NCBI RefSeq assembly: GCF_029851875.1
Contig: NZ_JARKVC010000017.1
Span: 1-44,782, forward strand
Direction of reading: 5' to 3'
Source: Actinomyces sp.
Lineage (GTDB): Bacteria > Actinomycetota > Actinomycetes > Actinomycetales > Actinomycetaceae
Length of the DNA: 44,782 nucleotides
Made by a program: the position numbers and the translations under genes. The notes below the pieces were generated by a model. It had not been told where the DNA came from. It ran no database searches and worked only from the letters and a program-made list of their open reading frames with translations. Shown here piece after piece: positions 9,257 to 16,794 of this stretch (positions within the stretch are counted from its first letter, which is position 1; every line of letters begins with the position of its first letter).

Positions 9257-9262
9257 GAGGTC

Positions 9263-9268
9263 AGGCTA
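9263..9268 (-). promoter_or_regulatory. Leaderless -10 element of the UvrA2-like gene
   Basis: On the minus strand TAGCCT is followed by six bases (GACCTC) and then the ATG at 9256. RNA synthesis would begin at or next to the start codon. No Shine-Dalgarno sequence is present. Confidence 0.6.
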
Positions 9269-9309
9269 GTGCGGACCACCAGTGTGCAGACCGACCGCGA
9301 GACGGGCGA

Positions 9310-9343
9310 CGGACCCCCGCAATCGCGCGCATGCGGGGGTCCG
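9310..9343. terminator. Strong hairpin between rarA and the UvrA-like gene
   Basis: A perfect 12-bp stem, CGGACCCCCGCA (9310-9321) with TGCGGGGGTCCG (9332-9343), and a 10-base loop. It lies downstream of rarA on the minus strand and upstream of the UvrA-like promoter, so it can end rarA transcription. No T-tract follows. Confidence 0.6.
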
Positions 9344-9351
9344 CCAGGGTC

Positions 9352-9411
9352 TTGGTGGTCGGCCGAGATTGTCGTGGTCGGTCGGGGCGTGGGAGGTCGG
9401 TGGGGACGTGC
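9352..9411. repeat. GTGGTCGG-type intergenic repeat units
   Basis: Between the hairpin and the rarA stop codon the + strand reads GGTGGTCGGCCG, then GTGGTCGGTCGG, then GGAGGTCGGTGG. The 11-mer GTGGTCGGCCG also occurs in the repeat block at 26413-26617, so these may be members of one dispersed intergenic family. Confidence 0.4.
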
Positions 9412-9416
9412 GTGGC

Positions 9417-10793
9417 TCAGTCCTGCGAGGGCTGACTGCGGATCTGCTCGCGCAGCGTCTTCCAGTACTCCAGGCGCTCGCGGATACGGCGCTCGTGACC
9501 GCGGTCGGTGGGTTCGTAGAAGGCCTCACGCTTCTCGTGCGGTGGGTAACCCGCAGGCATGTAGTCGGCGCCCGAGAAGCCGTCGGCGGTGTCCGGGTCG
9601 TACTGGTAGCCCTCCCCGTAGCCCAGCTCCTTCATGAGACGGGTCGGAGCGTTGAGGATGTGCGCGGGAGGCATGAGCGAGCCGGTGGCTGAGGCGGCCT
9701 TGCGCGCGCGGGCGAGGGCGCGGTAGACGGCGATCGACTTGGGCGCCGTGGCCAGGTAGACCACCGCCTGGGCAATGGCGAGCTCACCCTCGGGTGAGCC
9801 CAGCCTCTCGTAGGTGTCCCAGGCAGCAAGGGTCATCTGCAGCGCACCTGGGTCCGCCATGCCCACGTCCTCGCTGGCGAAACGCACCAGGCGCCTGGCC
9901 ACGTACAGCGGGTCCTCACCACCGCCCAGCATGCGCGCCAGCCAGTACAAGGCGGCGTCCGGGTCCGATCCGCGCATCGACTTGTGCAGGGCGGAGATGA
10001 GGTTGTAGTGCTCGTCGCGGGACTTGTCGTACAGGGGAGCGCGGGCGGAGACGACGGCGGACAGGCCAGCAACGTCCAGCGGCTTACCACCCTCCTGCCC
10101 TGGGTGGTACAGGTGCCCTAGGAGCTGCTCGACCATCCCCAGCAGGTAGCGGCCGTCGCCGTCGGCCATGGCAGTCAGGGCCTCACGCGCCTCCTGCGTG
10201 AGCGGCAGGGGACGGCCGCTGAGCTGCTCAGCCCGCTTGATGAGCTCGGCCTGGGCCTGGTCGGACAGACGACGCAGCACCAGTACCTGGCAGCGGGACA
10301 GGAGAGCACCGTTGAGCTCGAAGGAGGGGTTCTCCGTGGTGGCGCCGACCAGCACCACCGTGCCGTCCTCGACGTAGGGCAGGAAGGAGTCCTGCTGAGC
10401 GCGGTTGAACCGGTGGATCTCGTCAACGAAGAGCACAGTCCCCTGGCCGATCTGACGCCGCTGGGCAGCAGCGCTCAAGATCTTGCGCAGCTCGGCCACC
10501 CCGGAGAAGGTGGCGGAGACCTGCTCGAAGACCAGACCCGTGCCAGAGGCCAGCAGGCGGGCGATCGTCGTCTTCCCGCAACCGGGAGGTCCCCACAGGA
10601 TGATCGAGGACAGGCGCCCGGACTCCACCATGCGTCCAAGCGGGGCGTCGGGAGCCAGGAGGTGCTCCTGGCCGACGACCTCGGCCAGTGAACGCGGACG
10701 GAGCCTGTCGGCCAACGGGCGCGTGGGGTCATCGACCTCGGCTCCCTCGTAGGCTGCGGCGTCGAAGAGGCTGGGAGAGGGAGAGATACTCAT
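9417..10793 (-). CDS. rarA: Replication-associated recombination protein A (RarA/MgsA AAA ATPase)
   Basis: A 458-residue clamp-loader-like AAA+ ATPase that acts at stalled replication forks. The N-terminus has the family's LADRLRPRSLAEVVGQEHLL segment, Walker A GPPGCGKTT (residues 68-76), Walker B LFVDEIHRFN near 115, and the sensor-1 GATTENPSFELNGALLSRC. The C-terminal part has the MgsA tetramerisation segment, HKSMRGSDPDAALYWLARML followed by GGGEDPLYVARRLVRFASEDVG. The length is normal for the family. Expression is probably leaderless: TAGTCT lies six bases before the ATG. It is divergent from the YczE-like gene across a 91-bp region. Confidence 0.95.
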   Translation of the reverse strand: MSISPSPSLFDAAAYEGAEVDDPTRPLADRLRPRSLAEVVGQEHLLAPDAPLGRMVESGRLSSIILWGPPGCGKTTIARLLASGTGLVFEQVSATFSGVAELRKILSAAAQRRQIGQGTVLFVDEIHRFNRAQQDSFLPYVEDGTVVLVGATTENPSFELNGALLSRCQVLVLRRLSDQAQAELIKRAEQLSGRPLPLTQEAREALTAMADGDGRYLLGMVEQLLGHLYHPGQEGGKPLDVAGLSAVVSARAPLYDKSRDEHYNLISALHKSMRGSDPDAALYWLARMLGGGEDPLYVARRLVRFASEDVGMADPGALQMTLAAWDTYERLGSPEGELAIAQAVVYLATAPKSIAVYRALARARKAASATGSLMPPAHILNAPTRLMKELGYGEGYQYDPDTADGFSGADYMPAGYPPHEKREAFYEPTDRGHERRIRERLEYWKTLREQIRSQPSQD

Positions 10794-10799
10794 GGCACG

Positions 10800-10805
10800 A
10801 GACTA
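10800..10805 (-). promoter_or_regulatory. Leaderless -10 element of rarA
   Basis: The minus strand reads TAGTCT, six bases (CGTGCC), then ATG at 10793. There is no ribosome-binding site. Confidence 0.6.
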
Positions 10806-10872
10806 GGGACGGGCGACGACGCTGACAGGTGTTGTCAGGGCTGTCCTGTCCCCTGCGCGGCTGGCGGCTCAC

Positions 10873-10878
10873 TAGGAT
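10873..10878 (+). promoter_or_regulatory. Leaderless -10 element of the YczE-like gene
   Basis: TAGGAT is followed by CCTCCT (six bases) and then the GTG at 10885. It has the same geometry as the rarA promoter facing the other way. Confidence 0.55.
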
Positions 10879-10884
10879 CCTCCT

Positions 10885-11571
10885 GTGCTCCTTGATGACC
10901 GAGGCCCGCTCGCCCAGCTGCGTGCCGGGCAGCTGCCACGCCGGCTGGCTCAGCTGCTCGTGGGGCTGGTCCTCCTCGGTGCCTCCCAGGGCATGATGGT
11001 GCGCTCGCGCCTGGGCAACGCCCCCTGGGACGTCTTTCACCAGGGCCTGTCCGTCAGGAGCGGCGCGAGCATCGGGGTGGTGACGATCCTCGTCGGTGTC
11101 CTGGTGCTGCTGGCGTGGCTCCCGCTGCGCACCTGGCCAGGCCTGGGCACGGTGCTCAACGCAGTCCTCATCGGCCTCTCGCTGGACTGGAGCCTGGCCC
11201 TCCTGCCGACCTGGAACCACCCTGTGGCACGGGTCGCTCTCATGGTCGCGGGAGTGGTCCTCAACGGCCTGGCATCGGGCCTGTACATCGGCGCCCAGCT
11301 CGGCCCTGGCCCGCGTGACGGCCTCATGACCGGGCTCCACGCCCGCACAGGAGCCTCGATACGGCTCGCGCGCGCCGGAATCGAGGTCAGCGTGGTGCTC
11401 GTCGGCTGGGTGCTCGGCGGGATGATCGGAGCCGGGACGGTGGTCTATGCCCTGGCGATCGGCCCTCTGACGCAATTCTTCCTGGAACGCTTCGTCGTAC
11501 GGCTACCCAGGATCCGCGTGCAGGTGGCTGGGAGCGCCGGTATGGAGCAGGAGGACCCCCTCGATGGCTGA
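10885..11571 (+). CDS. YczE/YitT-like integral membrane protein
   Basis: A 228-residue membrane protein with about five hydrophobic segments. The pattern [25 protein letters not shown], continuing into [17 protein letters not shown] and later [20 protein letters not shown], is typical of the YczE/YyaS/YitT membrane family. Members have no agreed biochemical role, though YczE affects lipopeptide production in Bacillus. The GTG start at 10885 is supported by the leaderless -10 six bases upstream; no Shine-Dalgarno sequence exists. The end overlaps the uracil-DNA glycosylase start by 8 bases, so the two are probably translated from one mRNA. The functional link between them is unclear. Confidence 0.85.
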   Translation: MLLDDRGPLAQLRAGQLPRRLAQLLVGLVLLGASQGMMVRSRLGNAPWDVFHQGLSVRSGASIGVVTILVGVLVLLAWLPLRTWPGLGTVLNAVLIGLSLDWSLALLPTWNHPVARVALMVAGVVLNGLASGLYIGAQLGPGPRDGLMTGLHARTGASIRLARAGIEVSVVLVGWVLGGMIGAGTVVYALAIGPLTQFFLERFVVRLPRIRVQVAGSAGMEQEDPLDG

Positions 11572-12397
11572 GGTTCATCCCCTCACCGGTCAGCCTTGCG
11601 ACTCTCCCGTGCCGCCGGGCACGGGCTGGCCCGGTGACCCCGCGCAGCCGGCCACCGCCGTCGCCCACAGCGCGCAGCAGGTGCGCGAGCTCGCCCATGA
11701 CGCCACCCTGCCCGAGCTCGACGCCCGGGTCTCGGTGTGTCGGGCCTGCCCGCGCCTGGTGACCTGGCGCGAGAAGGTCGCGACCACGGGGCGCCGCGCG
11801 TCCTTCGCCCACCAGCCCTACTGGGGCAGGCCGGTGGCGTCGCTGGGGCCCGAGGACGCCCCGGTCTACGTCATCGGCCTGGCGCCAGCCGCCAACGGAG
11901 CCAACCGCACCGGCCGCATGTTCACCGGCGACCGCTCTGGGGACTGGCTGTGGGCGGCGCTGTACCGCGCCGGACTGGCCGTGCAGCCCACCTCCCTCCA
12001 CGCCGGCGACGGCCAGAGGCTGCGGGGCGTGCGGATGGGGGCGGCCGTGCGCTGCGCCCCTCCAGCCAACAAGCCGACGGCGGCGGAGCAGGCCACCTGC
12101 CTGCCGTGGATCGCGCGGGAGCTGGACCTGGTGCGTCCGCGCGTGCTGCTGGCGCTGGGTGGCATCGCCTGGCGCACGGCCCTGCGCCTGGCCCGGGATG
12201 CCCGGTGGCAGGTGCCGCGGCCGGCCCCACGCTTTGGGCACGGCGCCGAGGCGGTGCTGACCCGGCCCGACAACGGGGAGGTCACCTTGCTGGGCAGCTA
12301 CCACCCCAGTCAGCAGAACACCTTCACGGGACGTCTGACCGAGGAGATGCTGGACCGGGTCCTGGCCCGGGCCAAGGCGCTGGGAGGGCTGGCGTAG
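11564..12397 (+). CDS. Family 5 (UDGb-type) uracil-DNA glycosylase
   Basis: A 277-residue base-excision repair enzyme that removes uracil, and in known UDGb enzymes also hypoxanthine, from DNA. Motif 1 is [19 protein letters not shown] (residues 105-123), which has Ala where other UDG families carry the catalytic Asp or Asn. Motif 2 is [16 protein letters not shown] near 244. Four cysteines placed to hold a 4Fe-4S cluster are visible: C59, C62, C164 and C179. The start ATG lies inside the preceding membrane-protein gene (8-base overlap). Such enzymes are typical of high-GC actinobacteria, where cytosine deamination is a constant load. Confidence 0.92.
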   Translation: MAEVHPLTGQPCDSPVPPGTGWPGDPAQPATAVAHSAQQVRELAHDATLPELDARVSVCRACPRLVTWREKVATTGRRASFAHQPYWGRPVASLGPEDAPVYVIGLAPAANGANRTGRMFTGDRSGDWLWAALYRAGLAVQPTSLHAGDGQRLRGVRMGAAVRCAPPANKPTAAEQATCLPWIARELDLVRPRVLLALGGIAWRTALRLARDARWQVPRPAPRFGHGAEAVLTRPDNGEVTLLGSYHPSQQNTFTGRLTEEMLDRVLARAKALGGLA

Positions 12398-12447
12398 CGC
12401 TCCTGCCTGCTGCTGCTCGCCGTCGAGAGTCTTCTTGGGGAGGGACA

Positions 12448-12469
12448 GTCCGGGGGTAGCCCGCCGGAC
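12448..12469. terminator. Possible terminator between convergent genes
   Basis: GTCCGGGGG (12448-12456) pairs with CCCGCCGGAC (12460-12469) with one bulged base and a 3-base loop. It lies between the convergent glycosylase and Fe-S reductase genes. Confidence 0.4.
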
Positions 12470-12524
12470 CGGGCGCATGGCGACCAGGTCGATGACGAGC
12501 GCCGAGAGCGCGAAGCCGGCTGGC

Positions 12525-14984
12525 TCAGGCCTCCTGCCCGCGCCGGACCGCCTCCAGCATGAGGGTGGCCACGTCCGTGACTCGCACCTGCGCGCCCTGG
12601 CTGGCTACGCCGTCGGAGAGCATCGTGGTGCAGAACGGGCAGGCTGTGGCAACGACCTGGGCCCCGGTGCCGATGGCCTCACGTGAGCGCTCGACGGCGA
12701 TCCGGGTGCCGATCGACTCCTCCATGAAGGCCCGGGCACCGCCTCCGCCACAGCAGAAGGAGCGCTCCCGGTTGCGTGGCATCTCCACGGTCCTGGCGCC
12801 GGTGGCCTCGATGAGCTCGCGGGGAGGGGAGTAGACCTGGTTGTGGCGGCCCAGGTAGCAGGCGTCGTGGACGGTGACGGTGGGCGATGGCGCAGCCAGA
12901 GGCAGGCTGGTACGGCCACCGTCACCTGCCTGGGGGCCCACCGGGGCCGGCACCGGCTTAAGGAGACCCTCGCGCACGAGACGGGACAGCAGCTGGGTGT
13001 GGTGGAGGACCTCGTAGTGTCCGCCCACTTGCGGGTACTCCCGGGCCAGGGTGTTGAAGCAGTGGGCGCAGGTGACCACGATCCTGTGGGCCTTGACCTC
13101 GTTGAGGGTCTCGACGTTCTGGCCTGCCAGCATCTGGAAGAGGATCTCGTTGCCGGCGCGCCGAGCCGGGTCTCCGGTGCAGGACTCGGCGTCACCGAGC
13201 ACGGCGAAGGAGACCCCCGCGGTGTGCAGCAGCTCGGCGACGGCACGTGTGGTCTTCTTGGCGCGGTCCTCGTAGGCGCCGGCGCAGCCGACCCAGAACA
13301 GGTAGTCGACCTCGCTGGCGTCCTCGACGTCCACACCGATCACGGGGACCTCGAAGCCGAGGTCCTTGGCCCAGTCCATGCGCTTGCGCGGTGCCAGGCC
13401 CCAGGGGTTGCCCCTGGACTCCATCTTGCGGAACACCTGCCCCAGCTCCTTGGGGAAGGCAGACTCCATGAGCACCTGCTGACGGCGCAGGTCAATGATG
13501 TGGTCCACGTGCTCGATGTCGACCGGGCACTGGTCGACGCAGGCCCCGCAGGTGGTGCACGACCACAAGACGTCTGCCGGGATGACCTCACCGACCAGGG
13601 GAGCGGGCCGGGTGGACACGCCGGACTCGGCCGGAGCCGCCTTGGCGGCCAGAAGGGCACCGAGCACGTCCTGCGTGTGGGCCGAGCCCTCGGCCAGCCC
13701 TGTCCGTGAGCCGCTCAGGAGACCGCCGTGCGCCCTCGCCTGCTCCTCGGTGACCTCCTGCGGGGAGGTGCCCAGGCTCGCAGCGGCCTTGAGGAAGGGC
13801 GCGGCAGCAGCGTGGTGGTCACGCAGGGCGAGCGTGAAGAGCTTGGGGGACAGGGGCTTACCGGTGTTCCACGCCGGGCACAGGTCCTGGCAGCGTCCGC
13901 ACTCGGTGCAGGTGGAGAAGTCGAGCAGCCCCTTCCAGGTGAAGTCCTCGATGCGCCTCACGCCCAGGGTGAGCTCGCGATCCTGCTCCTCGGCTGCCTC
14001 CATGGCGGCGTCCAGGTCGTCCAGCGTCTGGGCCGTGAGAGATGTCGCGCGTTTCTGCGCGTTGTCGAAGACCAGCTCCTTGGCCGGCCCCAGGGCCTTG
14101 GTCGTCGTGGCGGGGCTCTCTCGTAAGGTCGGGGCGGTGGGCGTGACGGAGACGTCCCGGCGGGCCCAGACGTTGACGACGGCGAGGAAACGGTGCCAGG
14201 CCACTCCCATGGACGGCTGCAGCCCGATGACGACCATCCAGCTCATCGAGACGACGACCTTGATCGTGGCCACGACCAGGACCGCTGCCTCGGTCCCGGT
14301 AGCGCCGAGGGGGCTGAGCAGCGGTACGGCCCAGGCGGTGAGCGGGTAGTGGGTCCAGGAGCCGAGCGGGGAGCGGGGAGCGGTCAGGTGCAGGTGCGTG
14401 GCCTCCAGCATCCGCAGCACCAGGACGCAGACGACGACGGCGAGGACCACGGCCTCGACGAAGACGGCCTGCCCCGCTGAGGAACCGGAGAAGCGGGGTG
14501 AGCGGGTGCGTGTCCCGCCCTCGCTCGTGGAGTCGAAGGGAGGCTTGGCGCCGCCGCCCGCAGTGAGTCGACGACGCACGAGGATGAGCCCGACGATCCC
14601 AGCCAGGCTCAGCCAGGAGATCCCCTCCACGATCCAGCTCCACCACGCCTGGTGGTCCAGCCAGGGCAGGGTAAAGGCCGGGCCGCTCAGGACCTGCCCG
14701 TAGCCGGTGACCAGCGTGAGGAAGAGCAGCGGGAAGCTGACCATGACCAGCCAGTGCGCCACGGCGATCCAGGTACGTGCGCGGAAGGACCGGTGGCTGA
14801 GGACCTCACCCAGCATCCGGGCGGTGCGGCGCCACGGCTGCTGGCTACGGTCCTCAGCGGGGCGCCCCAGGCGCATCCGGGCGATGATGACGAGGCAGGC
14901 GCGTGCGAACAGGGCGACGCCGACGGCCGTGAAGGCACAGACGAGGACCGAGCACACCAGGCGCAGGATCATCAAGGAGGTCAT
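12525..14984 (-). CDS. EtfD-like membrane iron-sulfur reductase
   Basis: An 819-residue protein with about six N-terminal membrane helices (NarI-like b-type part, residues 1-270). Two 4Fe-4S motifs follow, CTECGRCQDLCP (C359, C362, C365, C369) and CTTCGACVDQCP (C476, C479, C482, C486). Two HdrB/GlpC-type CCG domains come next (VTCAHCFNTL; VHDACYLGRHNQ; SFCCGGGGARAF; ATACPFC). This architecture matches mycobacterial Rv0338c (EtfD), which passes electrons from electron-transfer flavoprotein to the membrane quinone pool during acyl-CoA oxidation. No etfAB or acyl-CoA dehydrogenase lies in this window, so the donor here is inferred. Start supported by TAGGCT exactly six bases upstream (leaderless). 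Confidence 0.85.
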   Translation of the reverse strand: MTSLMILRLVCSVLVCAFTAVGVALFARACLVIIARMRLGRPAEDRSQQPWRRTARMLGEVLSHRSFRARTWIAVAHWLVMVSFPLLFLTLVTGYGQVLSGPAFTLPWLDHQAWWSWIVEGISWLSLAGIVGLILVRRRLTAGGGAKPPFDSTSEGGTRTRSPRFSGSSAGQAVFVEAVVLAVVVCVLVLRMLEATHLHLTAPRSPLGSWTHYPLTAWAVPLLSPLGATGTEAAVLVVATIKVVVSMSWMVVIGLQPSMGVAWHRFLAVVNVWARRDVSVTPTAPTLRESPATTTKALGPAKELVFDNAQKRATSLTAQTLDDLDAAMEAAEEQDRELTLGVRRIEDFTWKGLLDFSTCTECGRCQDLCPAWNTGKPLSPKLFTLALRDHHAAAAPFLKAAASLGTSPQEVTEEQARAHGGLLSGSRTGLAEGSAHTQDVLGALLAAKAAPAESGVSTRPAPLVGEVIPADVLWSCTTCGACVDQCPVDIEHVDHIIDLRRQQVLMESAFPKELGQVFRKMESRGNPWGLAPRKRMDWAKDLGFEVPVIGVDVEDASEVDYLFWVGCAGAYEDRAKKTTRAVAELLHTAGVSFAVLGDAESCTGDPARRAGNEILFQMLAGQNVETLNEVKAHRIVVTCAHCFNTLAREYPQVGGHYEVLHHTQLLSRLVREGLLKPVPAPVGPQAGDGGRTSLPLAAPSPTVTVHDACYLGRHNQVYSPPRELIEATGARTVEMPRNRERSFCCGGGGARAFMEESIGTRIAVERSREAIGTGAQVVATACPFCTTMLSDGVASQGAQVRVTDVATLMLEAVRRGQEA

Positions 14985-14990
14985 ACGGCC

Positions 14991-14996
14991 AGCCTA
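14991..14996 (-). promoter_or_regulatory. Leaderless -10 element of the EtfD-like gene
   Basis: The minus strand reads TAGGCT, six bases (GGCCGT), then ATG at 14984. The same spacing as at rarA and the UvrA-like gene. Confidence 0.55.
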
Positions 14997-15055
14997 CTCA
15001 GGGAGTGAGACGTCCTCGCGCGCAGCAAGGACCCGCGGCTGGTGGTGGCGCTGGC

Positions 15056-15358
15056 TCAGTCCTCGATCGCCTTGATGGTCTGCGGGCGTAGCGGGTTGAA
15101 GCTCGCCCCGCCGTACCAGGACGCGGCCTTGCGCAGGCTCAGCTGCTGGACGACGCCGGCGATCGCGCCGGAGAGCGCGGCAAAGGCCACGACCTGGAGG
15201 ACGGGGGTGTCCAGCAGGTCCTCGTCCGTGGGGACTGGCTTGCCGCTGCCCGTGCGCCAGGCGGTGCGGACAGCCCGGTCGGCCAGGAAGCCTGCAGCCA
15301 GAGTGGTCAGGGCGGCGGTCGCCTGCCAGGCGAGGCCGGCGGAGGGGGTGCGAGACAT
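15056..15358 (-). CDS. DUF4235 family membrane protein
   Basis: A 100-residue protein with two hydrophobic stretches (GLAWQATAALTTLAAGFLAD and VLQVVAFAALSGAIAGVVQQ) joined by a polar loop, WRTGSGKPVPTDEDL. The layout is that of the actinobacterial DUF4235 family, whose function is unknown. The ATG at 15358 is preferred over one at 15439 because GGGAGGA sits just upstream and the family domain begins there. A TAGGAT that could be a -10 element lies on the minus strand at 15405-15410. The gene reads toward the EtfD-like gene, which has its own promoter. Confidence 0.75.
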   Translation of the reverse strand: MSRTPSAGLAWQATAALTTLAAGFLADRAVRTAWRTGSGKPVPTDEDLLDTPVLQVVAFAALSGAIAGVVQQLSLRKAASWYGGASFNPLRPQTIKAIED

Positions 15359-15445
15359 AGGTCCTCCCGGAGTCGTCGGAAGCGCCCGCGGCGGCGCTGT
15401 GGCGATCCTACTGTGCTCGGTGTCCGCCGTGACGGACAAGGCCGG

Positions 15446-16543
15446 TCACAGGCTCAGCAGGTACAGGGCGGCGAATCCCACGGCCATGAGAGCCATGAGG
15501 GCCGCCCACACCGCGGCTGCGCGACGTCGGTAGGTCAGCACGGCCACGTACTCGCGCAGCCAGGCGTTGATCGCGTAGTAACGGGCGGTCGGGGCCGGGG
15601 CGACGGCCCAGCTCGTCCCCATGTCCGAGGCCAGGATCGCGGTACGTACGGCGTGGTAGGAGGAGGTGACCAGCAGGACCTGGTCGTATGAGGCGTCGTG
15701 CCGGGCGGCCAGGTCCGCCAGAAGATCACGGGTGAAGGCGATGTTCTCGCGTGTGGTGGTGGAGCGGTCCTCCAGCACGATGTCCTCGCGCGGCACCCCA
15801 AGTCCTACGGCGTACTCAGCCATCGCGCTGGCCTCGCTGGTGGGCTCGTCGGCTCCCTGACCACCGCTCATCACCAGGACCGGCGCGCCGCGACCCGGCT
15901 CGCCGTCGGTCCTGGCCGACGGCTCCTTCCGTCTGGCGGCCTCGTCCTGCCAGATCTCCACGCCGGTCTTGACGCGCGAGGCGAGCAGCGGCGTGACCGC
16001 GCCGTTGATGAGTCCGGCACCATGGACGACGACAGCGTCCGGGTGGGGCACGGCGCGGTGCCCTCCCCACACCCGCTGCACCAGGGTCTGGGCCAGGAGG
16101 ATGATGAGGAAGCTGCCCAGGTAGAGGCAGGCGGCGAAGAGCTCGGCCGCTGCTGCCACGGACCAGGCCTGCGTCATGGACACCAGGACAAGGGCGCACA
16201 CCGGCGCCGCCACGAGCCCGATGCCCAGCAGCAGGCTCAGGACGTTAGCGGGCCTCCTGCCCTCCCGGCGCAGGACCTGCAGGCCGTTGACCACGAGCAT
16301 AAGGGGCAGCGCGGCCATGAGGAGGAACCAGGCGAAGGCCGCCAGGAGAACCAGGAGCCGCAGGCCGGGGACGAAGGAGGGAAGCGTGGCCAGCAGAGCC
16401 AGCAGGAAGTAGGTCGTCAGCAGCGCGAAGAAGCCGCAGCGCAGCTGACGGTGGTCGCGGCGCAGGGACCATGCGAGCAACGCCGCCCAGAGCGCGGCGA
16501 AGCCCAGGTCCCACACCACGGCCCAGATACTGACGTCCTCCAC
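15446..16543 (-). CDS. YdcF/DUF218 family membrane protein
   Basis: A 365-residue protein with about five N-terminal membrane helices (residues 1-170), a DUF218 domain (VVVHGAGLINGAVTPLLASR; LVMSGGQGADEPTSEASAMAEY; LEDRSTTTRENIAFT; LLVTSSYHAVRTAIL) and one C-terminal helix. DUF218 (ElyC/SanA/YdcF) proteins are implicated in envelope maintenance, but their reaction is not settled. The GTG at 16543 is chosen because GAGGAG lies 7 bases before it; an in-frame ATG at 16609 has no site. A small palindrome (16572-16578/16584-16590, TCCTGCA...TGCAGGA) lies upstream and may be an operator. Confidence 0.83.
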   Translation of the reverse strand: MEDVSIWAVVWDLGFAALWAALLAWSLRRDHRQLRCGFFALLTTYFLLALLATLPSFVPGLRLLVLLAAFAWFLLMAALPLMLVVNGLQVLRREGRRPANVLSLLLGIGLVAAPVCALVLVSMTQAWSVAAAAELFAACLYLGSFLIILLAQTLVQRVWGGHRAVPHPDAVVVHGAGLINGAVTPLLASRVKTGVEIWQDEAARRKEPSARTDGEPGRGAPVLVMSGGQGADEPTSEASAMAEYAVGLGVPREDIVLEDRSTTTRENIAFTRDLLADLAARHDASYDQVLLVTSSYHAVRTAILASDMGTSWAVAPAPTARYYAINAWLREYVAVLTYRRRAAAVWAALMALMAVGFAALYLLSL

Positions 16544-16571
16544 GGTCCTGCTCCTCTCATCTCCGGGACGC

Positions 16572-16590
16572 TCCTGCATCTGGTGCAGGA
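16572..16590. promoter_or_regulatory. Palindrome upstream of the YdcF-like gene
   Basis: TCCTGCA (16572-16578) and TGCAGGA (16584-16590) flank a 5-base centre in the divergent region between the YdcF-like gene and the thiamine operon. It could be an operator or a 5' UTR hairpin; nothing in the sequence decides. Confidence 0.3.
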
Positions 16591-16624
16591 AGACTCCGGC
16601 ATCGGGCACCGGCAGTTTTCAGGT

Positions 16625-16630
16625 TACACT
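16625..16630 (+). promoter_or_regulatory. Putative -10 element of the thi operon
   Basis: TACACT (TANNNT form) ends 7 bases before the first pairing base of the TPP riboswitch, so the transcript would start almost exactly at the aptamer. No convincing -35 hexamer is seen. Confidence 0.5.
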
Positions 16631-16637
16631 CGGCCTC

Positions 16638-16725
16638 ACGACAGGGGAGCGCCGTCGGGCGCTGAGAGTGCGGAAGACCGCAGACCCTCGAACCTGCTCC
16701 GGTTCGTACCGGCGAAGGAAGTCGA
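16638..16725 (+). promoter_or_regulatory. TPP riboswitch (THI element)
   Basis: The conserved TPP aptamer signature is complete. It has AGGGGAGC at 16643-16650, GCTGAGAGTGCGG at 16661-16673 (the CUGAGA pyrimidine-binding core), GCAGACCCTCGAACCTG at 16680-16696, and CCGGTTCGTACCGGCGAAGG at 16699-16718 (the pyrophosphate-binding arm). A closing helix can form between CGAC (16639-16642) and GTCG (16721-16724). It precedes the thiamine ABC transporter genes on the same strand, the usual target. TPP binding should lower their expression. Confidence 0.95.
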
Positions 16726-16743
16726 GCTTCTCCCCGCGCCCGC

Positions 16744-16786
16744 GGATCGGCCGCGTGCGCGAGCCCTCCTGACACCGATCCAGGAG
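16744..16786 (+). promoter_or_regulatory. Riboswitch expression platform hiding the thiB ribosome-binding site
   Basis: CTCCTG (16766-16771) can pair perfectly with CAGGAG (16781-16786), which contains the thiB Shine-Dalgarno sequence. A competing stem, GGATCGG (16744-16750) with CCGATCC (16775-16781), would leave AGGAG free. The two share base 16781 and interleave, so they exclude each other. This points to control at translation initiation rather than termination. The pairing is seen; the switching is inferred. Confidence 0.55.
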
Positions 16787-16794
16787 AACACCAC

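Noticed and set aside
11387..12478. A 363-codon minus-strand frame across the uracil-DNA glycosylase gene
   Set aside because: Antisense to a gene with intact catalytic motifs; the translation is Arg/Gly/Pro/Gln-rich, typical of a GC-driven shadow.
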